The notes beneath the pieces were generated by a model, which made no database searches, had not been told where the DNA came from, and saw only the letters and a program-made list of their open reading frames with translations. Positions 9,957 to 18,832 of a DNA stretch of 64,000 nucleotides are shown here, one piece after another. The position numbers and the translations under genes are program-made. The DNA comes from Clostridia bacterium (GTDB lineage Bacteria > Bacillota > Clostridia > Lachnospirales > Lachnospiraceae), in the NCBI GenBank assembly GCA_910574835.1, contig CAJTDE010000004.1, forward strand, positions 1 through 64,000, read 5' to 3'. The stretch's first letter is position 1. Every line of letters starts with the position of its first letter.

Positions 9957-10433
9957 TTAATTTTTTTCAAAAAACTTTTTCAGGCTTTGCATTGCCCCGT
10001 GGATACTGTACTCTACTGCTCTGGTTGAGCATTTCTCCCGCTCTGCGATTTCCACATAGGTCAACGCCTGAAAATAATGCAGTATCAGCCTTTTCTTCTG
10101 TTTTTCAGGCAGTTCGCTGATTGCTTTATGTAGCTTTTCTGTCTGAAGCTTGCGGAACACGATTTCCTCCATACTGTCCGACTTTTTCATTGCTCTCATA
10201 TTCAAAGTGTTTTCCCACACCTCCGACTGCTCGATATGCCTGTCCACCACATTCAGATACACCAAATCGTTTAATTCAAAGGCATCAAACGTGTCATACA
10301 AAGCCTTGCTGATTTCAAGTTTATGTGATACACCTTGTCCATCTTTGAATGAAACGTAATATTGACCGTCTTTCTCAAATATCGTATAAGGATTATACTT
10401 ATCCTTTCTTCTTTTTGGGCGATTACCCTCCAT
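9957..10433 (-). CDS. Sigma-70-like regulator (region 4)
   Basis: Protein of 158 residues. The C-terminal third is a sigma region-4 helix-turn-helix: LHKAISELPEKQKKRLILHY, then TYVEIAEREKCSTRAVEYSIHGA. The N-terminal half (about 1-70) is a small domain starting near YNPYTIFEKDGQYYVSF, typical of the sigma-like proteins of Tn916-type elements (the orf7 position). It probably controls excision or transfer transcription of region A. The ribosome site GGAGG precedes the ATG at 10433. No sigma region 2 is present, so it may be an accessory regulator rather than a full sigma factor. Confidence 0.8.
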   Translation of the reverse strand: MEGNRPKRRKDKYNPYTIFEKDGQYYVSFKDGQGVSHKLEISKALYDTFDAFELNDLVYLNVVDRHIEQSEVWENTLNMRAMKKSDSMEEIVFRKLQTEKLHKAISELPEKQKKRLILHYFQALTYVEIAEREKCSTRAVEYSIHGAMQSLKKFFEKN

Positions 10434-10549
10434 ATCTTTTCCTCCAATCTGAATTTTTTTGTTGAAAATTCAGGTTGGAAGGCGGTGAGCGGCAACCGAT
10501 GATGAATAACGCCCTGCGGCGTAATCCGGCAAAAAACGACAAAAGAAAA

Positions 10550-10577
10550 ACCGCAAAGGCTGTCACACCTTTACGGT
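10550..10577 (-). terminator. Intrinsic terminator upstream of the sigma-like gene
   Basis: ACCGTAAAGG pairs with CCTTTGCGGT (one G-U pair), with a loop of 8 bases, followed on the minus strand by TTTTTCTTTTG. It lies about 115 bp ahead of the sigma-like gene, in its leader, so it may act as an attenuator rather than an end-of-operon site. Confidence 0.6.
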
Positions 10578-10854
10578 CTATGGAGAATTTATTTCTATTA
10601 TGTAGAAATTTGACCTCTACTTGCGGGGTAGAAAGCCCCCTTGTATTGGCAAGGATTTTTTTAACGGGTTATCCGTCCCTTTATATCGTATATGAAAATA
10701 GAAATTGCTATTTGCAGGCAATAAAAATCCCCCCAAACTTGAAACAGGTTTGGAGAGTGTTTGTTAAGTCTTTCGGGCATAGCAATACCGCCCACCAAAT
10801 TGCTGTTTTTTTTAATTTGGTGGACGTATCTACCTATGGTTCTGTAAAAAGAAA

Positions 10855-10891
10855 AGCCGACAAACTGTGATTTCTCACATGTTCATCGGCT
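10855..10891 (-). terminator. Intrinsic terminator after the kinase operon
   Basis: AGCCGATGAACATGTGA pairs with TCACAGTTTGTCGGCT across a GAAA loop, followed by TTTTCTTTTT on the minus strand. It is placed 60 bp past the stop of the 140-residue gene downstream of the kinase, so it most likely ends that transcript. Confidence 0.75.
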
Positions 10892-10952
10892 CTGCCCGTG
10901 TCAAGTAAAGGACAAAAAATTTTTCAACTTTTTTCTTTACATCAAAACTACC

Positions 10953-11375
10953 TTATGCAATTTTCAATACTTCATAGATTGCTTCTAAACAATCTTCTAT
11001 TGTAAGTGCTTTACCGTTTTCAAAAAACACTGATGTGACAGCCCGATTTTTGCAACTCTCCTGAGTGGATAAAACATCATCAAAAATATTCCTAACCTCA
11101 TCCAAATCTGCTCTGGAAATATCTAATGCATTTTTCCAATACCTAACAAAATGTTTCTTAAAAGATTCATAGTCCGAATAAAGCCCCATTGGATTATCTT
11201 GCAGGCCATATCGCATCGGCTGAAAAAGAGACGCTATATCCCTTACATATTCATATACCAACTTTTCTTTACCTCTGACATTTGACATATTTACTGATGC
11301 CGAAGTGATGTCAAGGTCAAACTTCGTCCACATATGTCTTTGAAACTGATTTCCTGTGATAAAATATTGCTGCAT
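10953..11375 (-). CDS. Unknown 140-residue protein, partner of the kinase gene
   Basis: I do not recognise this protein. It is soluble, has no signal peptide or membrane segment, and is rich in charged and aromatic residues (for example FKKHFVRYWKNALDISRADLDEVRN). It starts 28 bp after the kinase stop codon with its own GAAAGAGGG ribosome site and is followed by a terminator, so the two genes form a compact unit. It could be a substrate, inhibitor or effector for the kinase. The sequence alone does not decide. Confidence 0.6.
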   Translation of the reverse strand: MQQYFITGNQFQRHMWTKFDLDITSASVNMSNVRGKEKLVYEYVRDIASLFQPMRYGLQDNPMGLYSDYESFKKHFVRYWKNALDISRADLDEVRNIFDDVLSTQESCKNRAVTSVFFENGKALTIEDCLEAIYEVLKIA

Positions 11376-11403
11376 ATTCCAACCCTCTTTCTAATATTTT
11401 TCA

Positions 11404-12486
11404 TTAACTAATTATTGCTAACAACTCTCCACAATCCCCATACCGGTCCTCCAAATTTCCCGCCAGACACTTCATCACAATATTAATCTGCTTATCTAAT
11501 AAATCCGGAGCGGCATTGCTCAAATATGTCCTCATGTCGCTCCCATGGGGCGCTCTCCCACAAAGTAGCCAGTACCAGATTGCACCTATGGAATATATAT
11601 CACTCCTGCAATCTCTCAATTTCGGATTTTCCTGCAATAAGGGATCAATAAAAGCACCGCCCGCCACAGCTTCGCCCGTCTTGGTTAGTTTTGTATTATT
11701 TTCCGTATCTAAAAAAGCGCTAACTCCAAAATCAATAATCTTAAATATCTTCTCCCTCGTTGAAAACACCACATTGCTCGGTTTTAAGTCCCTATGTATA
11801 ATCCCCTTTCCATGGGCATATCTTAATCCGTTCAAAATAGGCTTTATTACTTTTACACTATATTCAAAACTTAACATACCATACTTTTTCTGCAGTCCAT
11901 TCAAATCATACCCCTCAATATACTCCATTCTTATAAACGGTCCTTCTGAAATCCTCCCCGCATCATATATTTTAACAATATTCATATGATTTAACTGAAA
12001 CAGCATTTTAGCCTCTCTGAAAAAGCGCCTCTCCCCCTCTCTCTGCTCATCCGATGATACAAAAATAGGCGAATATACCTTCACAGCAAAATCCATATCC
12101 AAACAAGCATTGTGATATTTAAAAACAGAGCCAAAGCCCCCATATCCTATCTGTTCAACTCTTTTATACTGCTTTATCTGTGAAAACGGATCTGCTTCTT
12201 CATCAGAATGTTCCTCTATATATTCAATCAGACGATTTATGGAATCCGTAATCAACGTCCTTCTTCCCGCATAATTGCCGGACTCATTCTGCATATATCT
12301 TCTAAATTCATCTGCTGTCCTGCAGCTTCTTATAAATTTAGGAATCTGTTCTTTAATACTTACGTTTTCCAGCAAAGCGTTTCTCGTCTGGATATAATAT
12401 TTATCGTCAATCGTCCCATCTGTCGCTTTTGACAATAACCCCATCTTATATTCGTCCAGCATATCTATCAATTCTGTTTTTGTCAC
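11404..12486 (-). CDS. Hanks-type Ser/Thr protein kinase with an N-terminal helical module
   Basis: Eukaryotic-like protein kinase of about 360 residues. From the preferred GTG start at 12486 (AAGGAGAGAGGTGA upstream) the landmarks are a glycine loop GYGGFGS near 114-120, the VAIK-type lysine near 136, HRDLKPSN at 231-238 and IDFG at 251-254, so it looks active. The first 95 residues are a separate helical module (LIDMLDEYK, IPKFIRSCRTADEFRRYM) of a kind seen ahead of effectors in defence genes, though I cannot name the family. No PASTA repeats and no membrane anchor, unlike housekeeping PknB/PrkC. The frame stays open to 12663, but that stretch overlaps the recombinase gene and lacks a good start. 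Probable cargo; a phage-defence role is an inference. Confidence 0.82.
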   Translation of the reverse strand: MTKTELIDMLDEYKMGLLSKATDGTIDDKYYIQTRNALLENVSIKEQIPKFIRSCRTADEFRRYMQNESGNYAGRRTLITDSINRLIEYIEEHSDEEADPFSQIKQYKRVEQIGYGGFGSVFKYHNACLDMDFAVKVYSPIFVSSDEQREGERRFFREAKMLFQLNHMNIVKIYDAGRISEGPFIRMEYIEGYDLNGLQKKYGMLSFEYSVKVIKPILNGLRYAHGKGIIHRDLKPSNVVFSTREKIFKIIDFGVSAFLDTENNTKLTKTGEAVAGGAFIDPLLQENPKLRDCRSDIYSIGAIWYWLLCGRAPHGSDMRTYLSNAAPDLLDKQINIVMKCLAGNLEDRYGDCGELLAIIS

Positions 12487-12623
12487 TGTCTCACCTCTCT
12501 CCTTAATCCAGCTTCTTTTCAGACAAAAACAATTACATTTTTCGCATCCACAGCTATTATACCCCAAAACCAACAAAGCCACAAGCACCCCGCTCATGGC
12601 TCCGTCAATCTTCCTAACAATTT

Positions 12624-14186
12624 TTACAAATCTCCCCCGCCAAACATATCCCCACCCTTCCAAACCACCTCAATCCGCCCTTCTCCAAACACCCTGATCC
12701 TCTCAATCCCCTTCCGCAGCACCCCCTTATCAAACTCCCGCAGAGCCGCTATCCCTTCCAGCACAGTCTCCCCGTCCCGGGAACCGCACCCTTTCAGTCT
12801 CTCAATCCCATCCTCTGCTTCTCCCATCTCCTTCCCAATTTCCTCAACCCGCACACCCATACTCCCCGTCCTTGCCTTAAACTGCTCCCGTGTCATACCC
12901 CCGGACCGATACTTATCATACAAAAACATCTTCTCCGCCGAAAGCCGCTCCTTCTCCTTCCGCAAAGCATCCAACTTCTTCTCCAGCGTCTCCCGCTCCG
13001 CTTCCACGTCCTTCCTCCCGGAATTGCCCAGCATCACCTCCGCCGTCTTCCGCACATACTCCATAACGCTCCCTTCCAGCGTTTCCATATCCTCCACCGC
13101 CCTCCTGCACTCCGTATCAGAGCCGCATGTCCGGTAACGGCAGCAATACTTATGGTTCTTCTTCACCATGGACCGCCCGCAATACCCGCATACAAACAGC
13201 ACCTCCCGCTTAAAGCCGCTCATATCCACGCCGCTCCTGTCCCGCTTCTTCGGCTTCGCCCTCTCATTCGCTAGGGCAAACAGTTCCTCCGACACCAGCG
13301 GCTCATGCTGCCCGTCCACAACCACCCACTCCGAACGGTCATGCCACAGCATCTTCTTCCCCGTAGTAATAGACTTCTCCGAACGGTTCCACACCACCTT
13401 CCCGATATAAGTCTCATCCGACAGTATGGAACGCACCGACTGGGTCCCCCACAGCTTCTTCACCCCGCCGCCCGGATGCTGATACCTGCTGTCCTTCCTC
13501 TGCTTATACTCCACACAGGTAAGCACACCATTATCATTCAGATACCGCACAATCCCGGAAATCGTAATCCCTTCCGCCGCCATGGTAAATATCTTCCGTA
13601 CCACCTCCGCCGCTTCCGGGTCAACCACCAGCCGGTGCTTGTCCTCCAGGGACTTCTCATACCCATACCTTGCAAAGCCGCCCAGATACTCCCCTTTCCG
13701 CGCCCTCGCCATCTGCGCAGACCGTATCTTCTTAGACAGGTCCCTGCTGTACAGCATATTGATCAGATTTTTAAAAGCCACATTCAGTCCGCCCGCAGTC
13801 CCCAGCACACCCTCACTGTCATAACGGTCATTCACAGAAATACACCGCACCTCCATCAACGGAAATATCTGTTCCAGATAACTCCCAACCTCAATATAAT
13901 CCCTCCCCAGCCTGGAAAAGTCCTTCACAATGATACAGCCCACCTCGCCCTGCTTCACCGCCTCCATCATACCCGCAAAACCGGGACGCCGGAAATCAGT
14001 CCCGCTGAACCCGTCATCACAAAATTCAATGATCCGGCACTTCCTAAGCTCCCCATCCCCATCAATAAACCCGTCCAGAAGTCGCCTCTGGGACACAACA
14101 CTGTCGCTCTCCTGCTTCACGCCCCTGCCAGTATCCACATCCTCATCCGACAACCGAATATATTTAGCCACCACATCAACCTTCAC
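12624..14186 (-). CDS. Large serine recombinase (complete)
   Basis: Protein of 520 residues with the full domain order. A resolvase-type catalytic domain occupies about 1-150, with nucleophile Ser13 in YIRLSDED and the DDGFSGTDFRRPGF and DFSRLGRD motifs. A recombinase DNA-binding domain follows (about 170-300), then a Cys-rich zinc ribbon (FVCGYCGRS ... CGSDTECRR, about 345-385) and a coiled-coil hinge (about 395-460). Such enzymes insert and excise elements between short att sites without ligation gaps. It overlaps the next recombinase gene by 11 bp, so the two are probably co-translated and may work as a pair. Confidence 0.92.
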   Translation of the reverse strand: MKVDVVAKYIRLSDEDVDTGRGVKQESDSVVSQRRLLDGFIDGDGELRKCRIIEFCDDGFSGTDFRRPGFAGMMEAVKQGEVGCIIVKDFSRLGRDYIEVGSYLEQIFPLMEVRCISVNDRYDSEGVLGTAGGLNVAFKNLINMLYSRDLSKKIRSAQMARARKGEYLGGFARYGYEKSLEDKHRLVVDPEAAEVVRKIFTMAAEGITISGIVRYLNDNGVLTCVEYKQRKDSRYQHPGGGVKKLWGTQSVRSILSDETYIGKVVWNRSEKSITTGKKMLWHDRSEWVVVDGQHEPLVSEELFALANERAKPKKRDRSGVDMSGFKREVLFVCGYCGRSMVKKNHKYCCRYRTCGSDTECRRAVEDMETLEGSVMEYVRKTAEVMLGNSGRKDVEAERETLEKKLDALRKEKERLSAEKMFLYDKYRSGGMTREQFKARTGSMGVRVEEIGKEMGEAEDGIERLKGCGSRDGETVLEGIAALREFDKGVLRKGIERIRVFGEGRIEVVWKGGDMFGGGDL

Positions 14187-15417
14187 CGTTCTCCGCCTCC
14201 CTTTCCCTCACGGCCTCCAAAAGCTCCGCAAGCATGTCATCATAGGCCAGGACCACCTCACAGTCCCCGTCCTTATCCACCGAAACCCTCGTCACAAATG
14301 CGTCCACCATCCCCTGGGTCAGCTCCCTCTCCCCCAGGAACCCACGCACCGTCTTCTCCCAGCCTTCCTCTATATGGAAATCCCGTGCGTACCTCTCCCG
14401 CTCTTCCAGCAGTTTCTCCAGCTCCGCAGAAAGCGCCTCCGCCTCCTTCGTATACCGCTCCGATAGCGCCGCATATTCCTCCCCGTCGATCAGCCGCTCC
14501 GCAAAATCCGCATACAGCCCCGCCTTCTTCCCTGCGTCCTGCCGAATCCGCTCCCTGATACGGTCCGCCTGCCTGGACATCAGCCTGTATCGCTCCGTCC
14601 CCTGCCTCCCGGCATTCAGCTTCCGGACCAGCCGCTCCGTATCCAGGCAGGCATCCATATGGCTCCTGATAACCCCGAACACCGCAGCCTCCAGATCCTC
14701 CAGCATGACCTTATGCCGGTACGGGCACACCTTCCGGCTCCTGTTATGGGAACTGCAGCCATAAAAAAACCTATCCCCCTCCTGCGATACCGCCCGGAAC
14801 AGATACATGGTCTTCCCACAATCACTGCACACCACCTTCTTTTTAAACTTATTCCTCCCTGCCGCACAGCGCCTGCCCTCCGCACGTTTCCCGTTGTAAA
14901 CCCGCGCCTGCTCCGCCTTCATCTCCTGCACCCTGTCAAAATCAGCCCTGGAGACCAGCGCCTCATGGGTATCCCTGACCACATATCCGGCAGAATCCTC
15001 CGCCCCGCCGGAACCGCCCGCAAACAGCTTCCCGCCGGTCTTCCCATGGACAGAATCCCCCGTATAATACTCATTCGACAGCAGCCGCTTCACCACGATC
15101 CCGGTCCATTCCACACACCCCTTATGCCCCGTCACCGGAAGCCCCTTTGACTTCCGGTAAACCTCCGGGCATGGGATGCCCTCCCCGTTCAGGATTCCCG
15201 CGATCCTCCCATAGCCGTTCCCCTCCAGGAACAGCCGGAAGATACGCTTCACAACCCCCGCCGTCTCCCCGTCCACCACCAGGCTCTGCTTATCCTCCGG
15301 AAATTTCAAATAACCGTAAGGAGCCAGCTTAATCACAAACTTCCCCTCCGCCCGCGCCGTATTCAAGGCAGAAGTCACCTTCCGGGAAATATCCTTCGCA
15401 TAATACTCATTGAACAC
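14176..15417 (-). pseudogene. Large serine recombinase lacking its catalytic domain
   Basis: The remaining 413 residues begin at FNEYYAKDISRKV, which normally follows the resolvase domain. The recombinase domain, zinc ribbon (VCSDCGKTMY ... CPYRHK), coiled coil and C-terminal lobe are present. The catalytic serine and the rest of the first 140 or so residues are missing. Homology stops at about 15418, where the DNA changes to the leader of the ICE with parA, so the ICE end or a deletion removed the 5' part. A GTG codon opens the frame, but the product cannot catalyse recombination. It could still bind DNA. Confidence 0.85.
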
Positions 15418-15543
15418 AGGTTATTGGGGAAAGGGAAAGCAAACAGGCAAAAATCCAGTATTCATGCAGGTTTGCGGCGAGATGGCTCTCAAAAGCTAAC
15501 CTCACAAAAGACAGATTATTGCACAATCACATATCGTTTCTAA

Positions 15544-15574
15544 GGGAGAATGTTGATTCCGGTCACATTCTCCC
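15544..15574 (+). terminator. Intrinsic terminator or attenuator before parA
   Basis: GGGAGAATGT pairs with ACATTCTCCC across an 11-nt loop and is followed by TTTTTT. It sits 30 bp upstream of the parA start, in the leader of the transfer operon. It either stops read-through into the element or attenuates parA. Confidence 0.75.
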
Positions 15575-15605
15575 TTTTTTCATACCAAGAAACGAGGTGA
15601 TTATC

Positions 15606-16427
15606 TTGAACACGCAAATCATCGCCATCGCCAACCAAAAGGGAGGTGTGGGCAAGACCACAACCTGTGCCAACTTAGGGATTGGACTGGCACAGGCCGG
15701 AAAGAAAGTGCTTCTCATTGACGGGGACCCGCAGGGGAGCCTGACCATCAGCCTGGGCAATCCCCAGCCGGATAAGCTGCCCTTTACCCTCTCTGACGCA
15801 ATGGGCCGCATCCTGACCGATCAGCCGGTCCGCCCCGGCGAGGGGATTCTGCGCCACCCGGAGGGCGTGGACCTGATGCCGGCGGATATTCAGCTGTCCG
15901 GCATGGAGGTGTCGCTGGTAAACGCTATGAGCCGGGAAACGATTCTGCGGCAATATCTGGACAGTGTAAAGGGGCAGTATTCCCATATCCTCATAGACTG
16001 CCAGCCCTCCCTGGGTATGCTCACCGTCAACGCGCTGGCCGCCGCCAACCGGATCATAATCCCCGTCCAGGCGGAGTACCTGCCCGCCAAAGGGCTGGAA
16101 CAGCTGCTCTCTACGGTGAACAAGGTCAAGCGGCAGATCAACCCGAAACTGCAAATAGACGGTATTCTGCTGACAATGGTGGACAACCGCACTAACTTCG
16201 CCAAAGAGATTGCCGCCCTGCTACGGGAAACCTACGGCAGTAAAATCAAGGTGTTCGGAACCGAGATTCCCCATTCTGTCCGGGCAAAGGAAACCAGCGC
16301 GGAGGGCAGGAGCATTTTCGCCCATGACCCAGGCGGCAAAGTAGCGGAAGGCTACGCAAATCTGACCAAGGAGGTGTTGAAACTTGAAAAGCAGCGCGAA
16401 AAAAGTAGAGCTGGCATCGGTCGATGA
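15606..16427 (+). CDS. ParA-family ATPase (Soj-like)
   Basis: Partition ATPase of about 273 residues. It shows the deviant Walker A motif KGGVGKTTT near residue 12, the DGDPQGSLT switch region near 42 and the ILIDCQPSLG Walker B region near 125. In ICEs, ParA/ParB pairs help keep the excised circle in the cell. The TTG at 15606 follows GAGGTGATTATC and starts LNTQIIAIANQKGG, so it is a better start than the upstream in-frame codon. Its 3' end overlaps parB by 44 bp. Confidence 0.92.
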   Translation: MNTQIIAIANQKGGVGKTTTCANLGIGLAQAGKKVLLIDGDPQGSLTISLGNPQPDKLPFTLSDAMGRILTDQPVRPGEGILRHPEGVDLMPADIQLSGMEVSLVNAMSRETILRQYLDSVKGQYSHILIDCQPSLGMLTVNALAAANRIIIPVQAEYLPAKGLEQLLSTVNKVKRQINPKLQIDGILLTMVDNRTNFAKEIAALLRETYGSKIKVFGTEIPHSVRAKETSAEGRSIFAHDPGGKVAEGYANLTKEVLKLEKQREKSRAGIGR

Positions 16428-17313
16428 TCTGTTTACCACCGAGGAAAGCCGCGCCGACGCGGGGCGGGAAAAGGTGGTAGAAATCCCTTTAAGCGAGCTG
16501 CACTCGTTCAAGGGCCACCCTTTCAAGGTCAAAGATGATGATGCCATGATGGAAACAGCGGACAGCATCCGGCAGTACGGCGTTCTTGTTCCTGCTATCG
16601 CCCGTCCTGACCCCAGCGGCGGCTATGAGCTGGTAGCCGGACACAGGCGGCATAGGGCCAGTGAACTGGCAGAGAAAGAAACCATGCCGGTGATTGTCCG
16701 GGATTTGGACGATGACGCCGCCACGATTATCATGGTTGACAGCAATTTGCAAAGGGAAAGCCTTCTCCCCAGCGAGAGGGCTTTTGCCTACAAGATGAAA
16801 TTGGAGGCCATCAAGCATCAAGGAGAACGGTCGGATTTAACTTCTCGCCAAGTTGGCGAGAAGTCCAGCACTTCTATTCAGCTTGTCGCAAATCAAGCTG
16901 GTGAAAGTCAAAGGCAGGTGCAACGCTATATCCGCCTGACCGAGTTAATCCCTGAACTGCTGAATATGGTGGACGAAAAGAAAATTGCCCTGAACCCAGC
17001 CTATGAGCTGTCCTTTCTCAAAAAAGAAGAACAGACACAGCTTTTGGACGCGATGGACAGCGAACAGGCCACCCCCTCCCTTTCCCAAGCCCAGCGGCTC
17101 AAGAAATTCAGCCAGGAGGGGCATCTGTCCATAGATGTAATGCGGGCGATTATGGGCGAGGAAAAGAAAAGCGATCTGGACAAGGTGACGTTTACCTCCG
17201 ACACCCTGCGGAAGTATTTTCCCAAAAGCTACACCCCTGCCCGGATGCAGGAAACCATCATCAAACTGCTGGAACAGTGGCAGAAAAAGCGTCAGAGAGA
17301 TCAGGAACGCTGA
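16384..17313 (+). CDS. ParB/RepB-type partition protein
   Basis: 309-residue ParB-like DNA-binding protein. The N-terminal CTP-binding/ParB domain shows GYELVAGHRRHRAS near residue 80 and DSNLQRESLLPSERAFAYK near 117-135, the classic ParB boxes. A helix-turn-helix (RQVQRYIRLTELIPELL) follows near 178. TTG start with AAGGAGGTGTT upstream. It overlaps parA, so the two are translated together. Confidence 0.92.
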   Translation: MKSSAKKVELASVDDLFTTEESRADAGREKVVEIPLSELHSFKGHPFKVKDDDAMMETADSIRQYGVLVPAIARPDPSGGYELVAGHRRHRASELAEKETMPVIVRDLDDDAATIIMVDSNLQRESLLPSERAFAYKMKLEAIKHQGERSDLTSRQVGEKSSTSIQLVANQAGESQRQVQRYIRLTELIPELLNMVDEKKIALNPAYELSFLKKEEQTQLLDAMDSEQATPSLSQAQRLKKFSQEGHLSIDVMRAIMGEEKKSDLDKVTFTSDTLRKYFPKSYTPARMQETIIKLLEQWQKKRQRDQER

Positions 17314-17324
17314 AAGGAGCGCCT

Positions 17325-17600
17325 ATGAGAGATCACGTTGCCAGGGAGTTAAAGGGCCACAACATACTGGCTGTGGAACGGTTTCAGGATAAGACCCGCT
17401 GGATGGTGGAGTTTTCCGTCCTGCGGCCCCGCACCGCCTACGGCGCACCCGGCGATGAAACGCGCCTGTTTCTGGACGAGGACGGCTACCAGGCCGTTCT
17501 CGCCAGCCAGAAACGCCGGGACATCAAAATCAAACGGTATGCCCGCGTCATTGAGGGGCATATCCTGGACTTCAAGCCCAAAAAGAAACGCCACCCGTAA
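17325..17600 (+). CDS. Small conserved ICE protein, paralogue of the gene at 19188
   Basis: Protein of 91 residues from the ATG at 17325, which follows AAAGGAGCGCCT (the longer frame overlaps parB). Function unknown. The second half (GDETRLFLDEDGYQAVL, then IKIKRYARVIEGHILDF) matches, position by position, the second half of the protein at 19188-19499 (GERSRAFLTEEGYKKSL, IKIVSHAKVRNGHLHY). This suggests an ancient duplication within the ICE. No signal peptide or membrane segment. Confidence 0.7.
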   Translation: MRDHVARELKGHNILAVERFQDKTRWMVEFSVLRPRTAYGAPGDETRLFLDEDGYQAVLASQKRRDIKIKRYARVIEGHILDFKPKKKRHP

Positions 17601-17623
17601 ACCCGACAAATTGAGAGGAAGGA

Positions 17624-17815
17624 ATGAATATGTGTACCGTTAAGGAAATCAGAGAAGCCATCCGGGAGGACTGCCGCTCCCAGCGAAACATGGAAACCAT
17701 TGAGATCGACCGGATTTTTCAAACCCTGACGTTTCCGCAGTTAGAGAGCCTGTTTGACAAACCGCCCATGCCGCCGTTTTTTCACCGGTACAGGCAGAAG
17801 TCAGCCAGCAAATGA
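17624..17815 (+). CDS. Small conserved ICE protein
   Basis: 63 residues (start could also be the ATG at 17630), preceded by GAGAGGAAGG. The N-terminal helix (VKEIREAIREDCRSQRNMET) and a short C-terminal PPMPPFFHRYRQ tail give no known fold. It sits in the same operon between the paralogous small gene and the replication protein. Function unknown. Confidence 0.55.
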   Translation: MNMCTVKEIREAIREDCRSQRNMETIEIDRIFQTLTFPQLESLFDKPPMPPFFHRYRQKSASK

Positions 17816-17882
17816 ACGCCGCAATTCTTTTTACGGGATTGTGGCTTTTTTCATGCCCTGGGAAACGAAAGGAGTGCAGAAA

Positions 17883-18782
17883 ATGGCCGTTTTTCGAGTA
17901 GAACGCACACAGGGATACACCGTCATGAGCAACTATCATCTGCGGGACAAGAGCCTGAGCCTGAAAGCAAAGGGCCTGCTGTCCCAGATGCTTTCGCTGC
18001 CGGAGGATTGGGACTACACCCTTTCCGGTCTGGCCGTTATCAACCGGGAAAGCAAGGACGCGATCCGCTCCGCAGTCAATGAGCTGGAAAAGGCGGGGTA
18101 CATCAAGCGCCGCCAGACCACCGACGCGGGCGGCAAGTTCAGCGCCAACGAGTATGTGATTTATGAGCGTCCGGTAACAGAGGAACCGCCCGCCCAACCG
18201 TTGCCCCCAAAACCGTTGTTGGAAAAACCGTTGTCGGGTTTTCCGACAACGGATAATCCGTCAACGGGAAAACCGTCAACGGAAAATCCAACGCAAATAA
18301 ATATAGAGAAATTAAATACCCAAAAATCAATTACTGACGGATCAATTACCGATTCCCTTCCCTTCCGGGGAACGGCGGCAAAGCCACCGGAACCGAAGCG
18401 AAGGGAAACGATGTCACTGACAGAGATGGAAAGTTATCGGGAGCTGATTTTGGAGAATATCGAGTATGACTGCCTCAAACAGCGGCTTGGGACCTATCGG
18501 GAGGACTTGGACGAGATCGTGGAGCTTCTGGTGGAAACCGTCTGCGCGAAGCGTAAGACCACCCGGATTGCCGGGGCGGACTTCCCCCATGAGGTGGTGC
18601 GTTCCCGCTTCCTGAAGCTGGACAGCTCCCACATCGAGTTTGTCATGGACTGCCTGCAAAAGAACACCACCGAGGTACGGAACATGAAACAGTACCTTTT
18701 GACGGTGCTGTTCAACGCGCCCACCACCATGAGCAACCATTACACCTCACAGGTCAACCACGATATGTACGGCGGCTTCTGA
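17883..18782 (+). CDS. Replication initiator-like winged-helix protein with DUF6017-type C-terminus
   Basis: About 299 residues from the ATG at 17883 (GGAGTGCAGAAA upstream). The first 90 residues form a winged-helix domain (LRDKSLSLKAKGLLSQMLSLP, then INRESKDAIRSAVNELEKAGYI). A proline-rich linker at about 100-140 is coded by a cluster of 15-bp-spaced repeats. The C-terminal domain (MTLTEMES-like start, CLKQRLGTYREDLDEIVELL, SHIEFVMDCLQKNTTEVRNMKQYLL) resembles DUF6017, common in Tn1549-family replication-type proteins. It probably starts autonomous replication of the excised ICE. The repeats inside the gene may be the origin. Confidence 0.78.
   Translation: MAVFRVERTQGYTVMSNYHLRDKSLSLKAKGLLSQMLSLPEDWDYTLSGLAVINRESKDAIRSAVNELEKAGYIKRRQTTDAGGKFSANEYVIYERPVTEEPPAQPLPPKPLLEKPLSGFPTTDNPSTGKPSTENPTQINIEKLNTQKSITDGSITDSLPFRGTAAKPPEPKRRETMSLTEMESYRELILENIEYDCLKQRLGTYREDLDEIVELLVETVCAKRKTTRIAGADFPHEVVRSRFLKLDSSHIEFVMDCLQKNTTEVRNMKQYLLTVLFNAPTTMSNHYTSQVNHDMYGGF
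18196..18282. repeat. Iteron-like repeat cluster inside the replication gene
   Basis: CCGTTG occurs at 18198, 18213 and 18228, exactly 15 bp apart. CAACGG occurs at 18247, 18262 and 18277, again 15 bp apart. The two sets face each other around a small palindrome (TTGTCGG-GTTTT-CCGACAA). The arrangement is symmetrical and lies between the DNA-binding and C-terminal domains of the encoded protein, as in plasmids whose origin sits inside rep. Confidence 0.75.
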
Positions 18783-18832
18783 AAGCTGGCCGTTTTTGTC
18801 TGCCCGGAACTGCCGGGAGAAAGGAATCTGTT

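Larger units (their letters stand above)
10434..10952 (-). other. Non-coding leader with successive terminator-like hairpins
   Basis: The 519 bp upstream of the sigma-like gene contain no convincing gene. On the minus strand several stem-loops follow each other: 10891-10855 (long stem, then T-rich), 10823-10792 (CCACCAAATT / AATTTGGTGG, 12-nt loop), a weaker one near 10755-10733 and 10577-10550. Two of them are followed by runs of T. The order resembles attenuated leaders upstream of Tn916-type transfer or resistance genes. Confidence 0.5.

Noticed and set aside
10475-10870. Plus-strand frame of 131 codons in the sigma-like leader
   Set aside because: It crosses several hairpins of the minus-strand leader, lacks a known family and a convincing ribosome site.
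13305-14558. Long plus-strand frame of 417 codons rich in Pro, His and Arg
   Set aside because: Antisense shadow of the two GC-rich serine recombinase genes; composition is not protein-like and no ribosome site fits.
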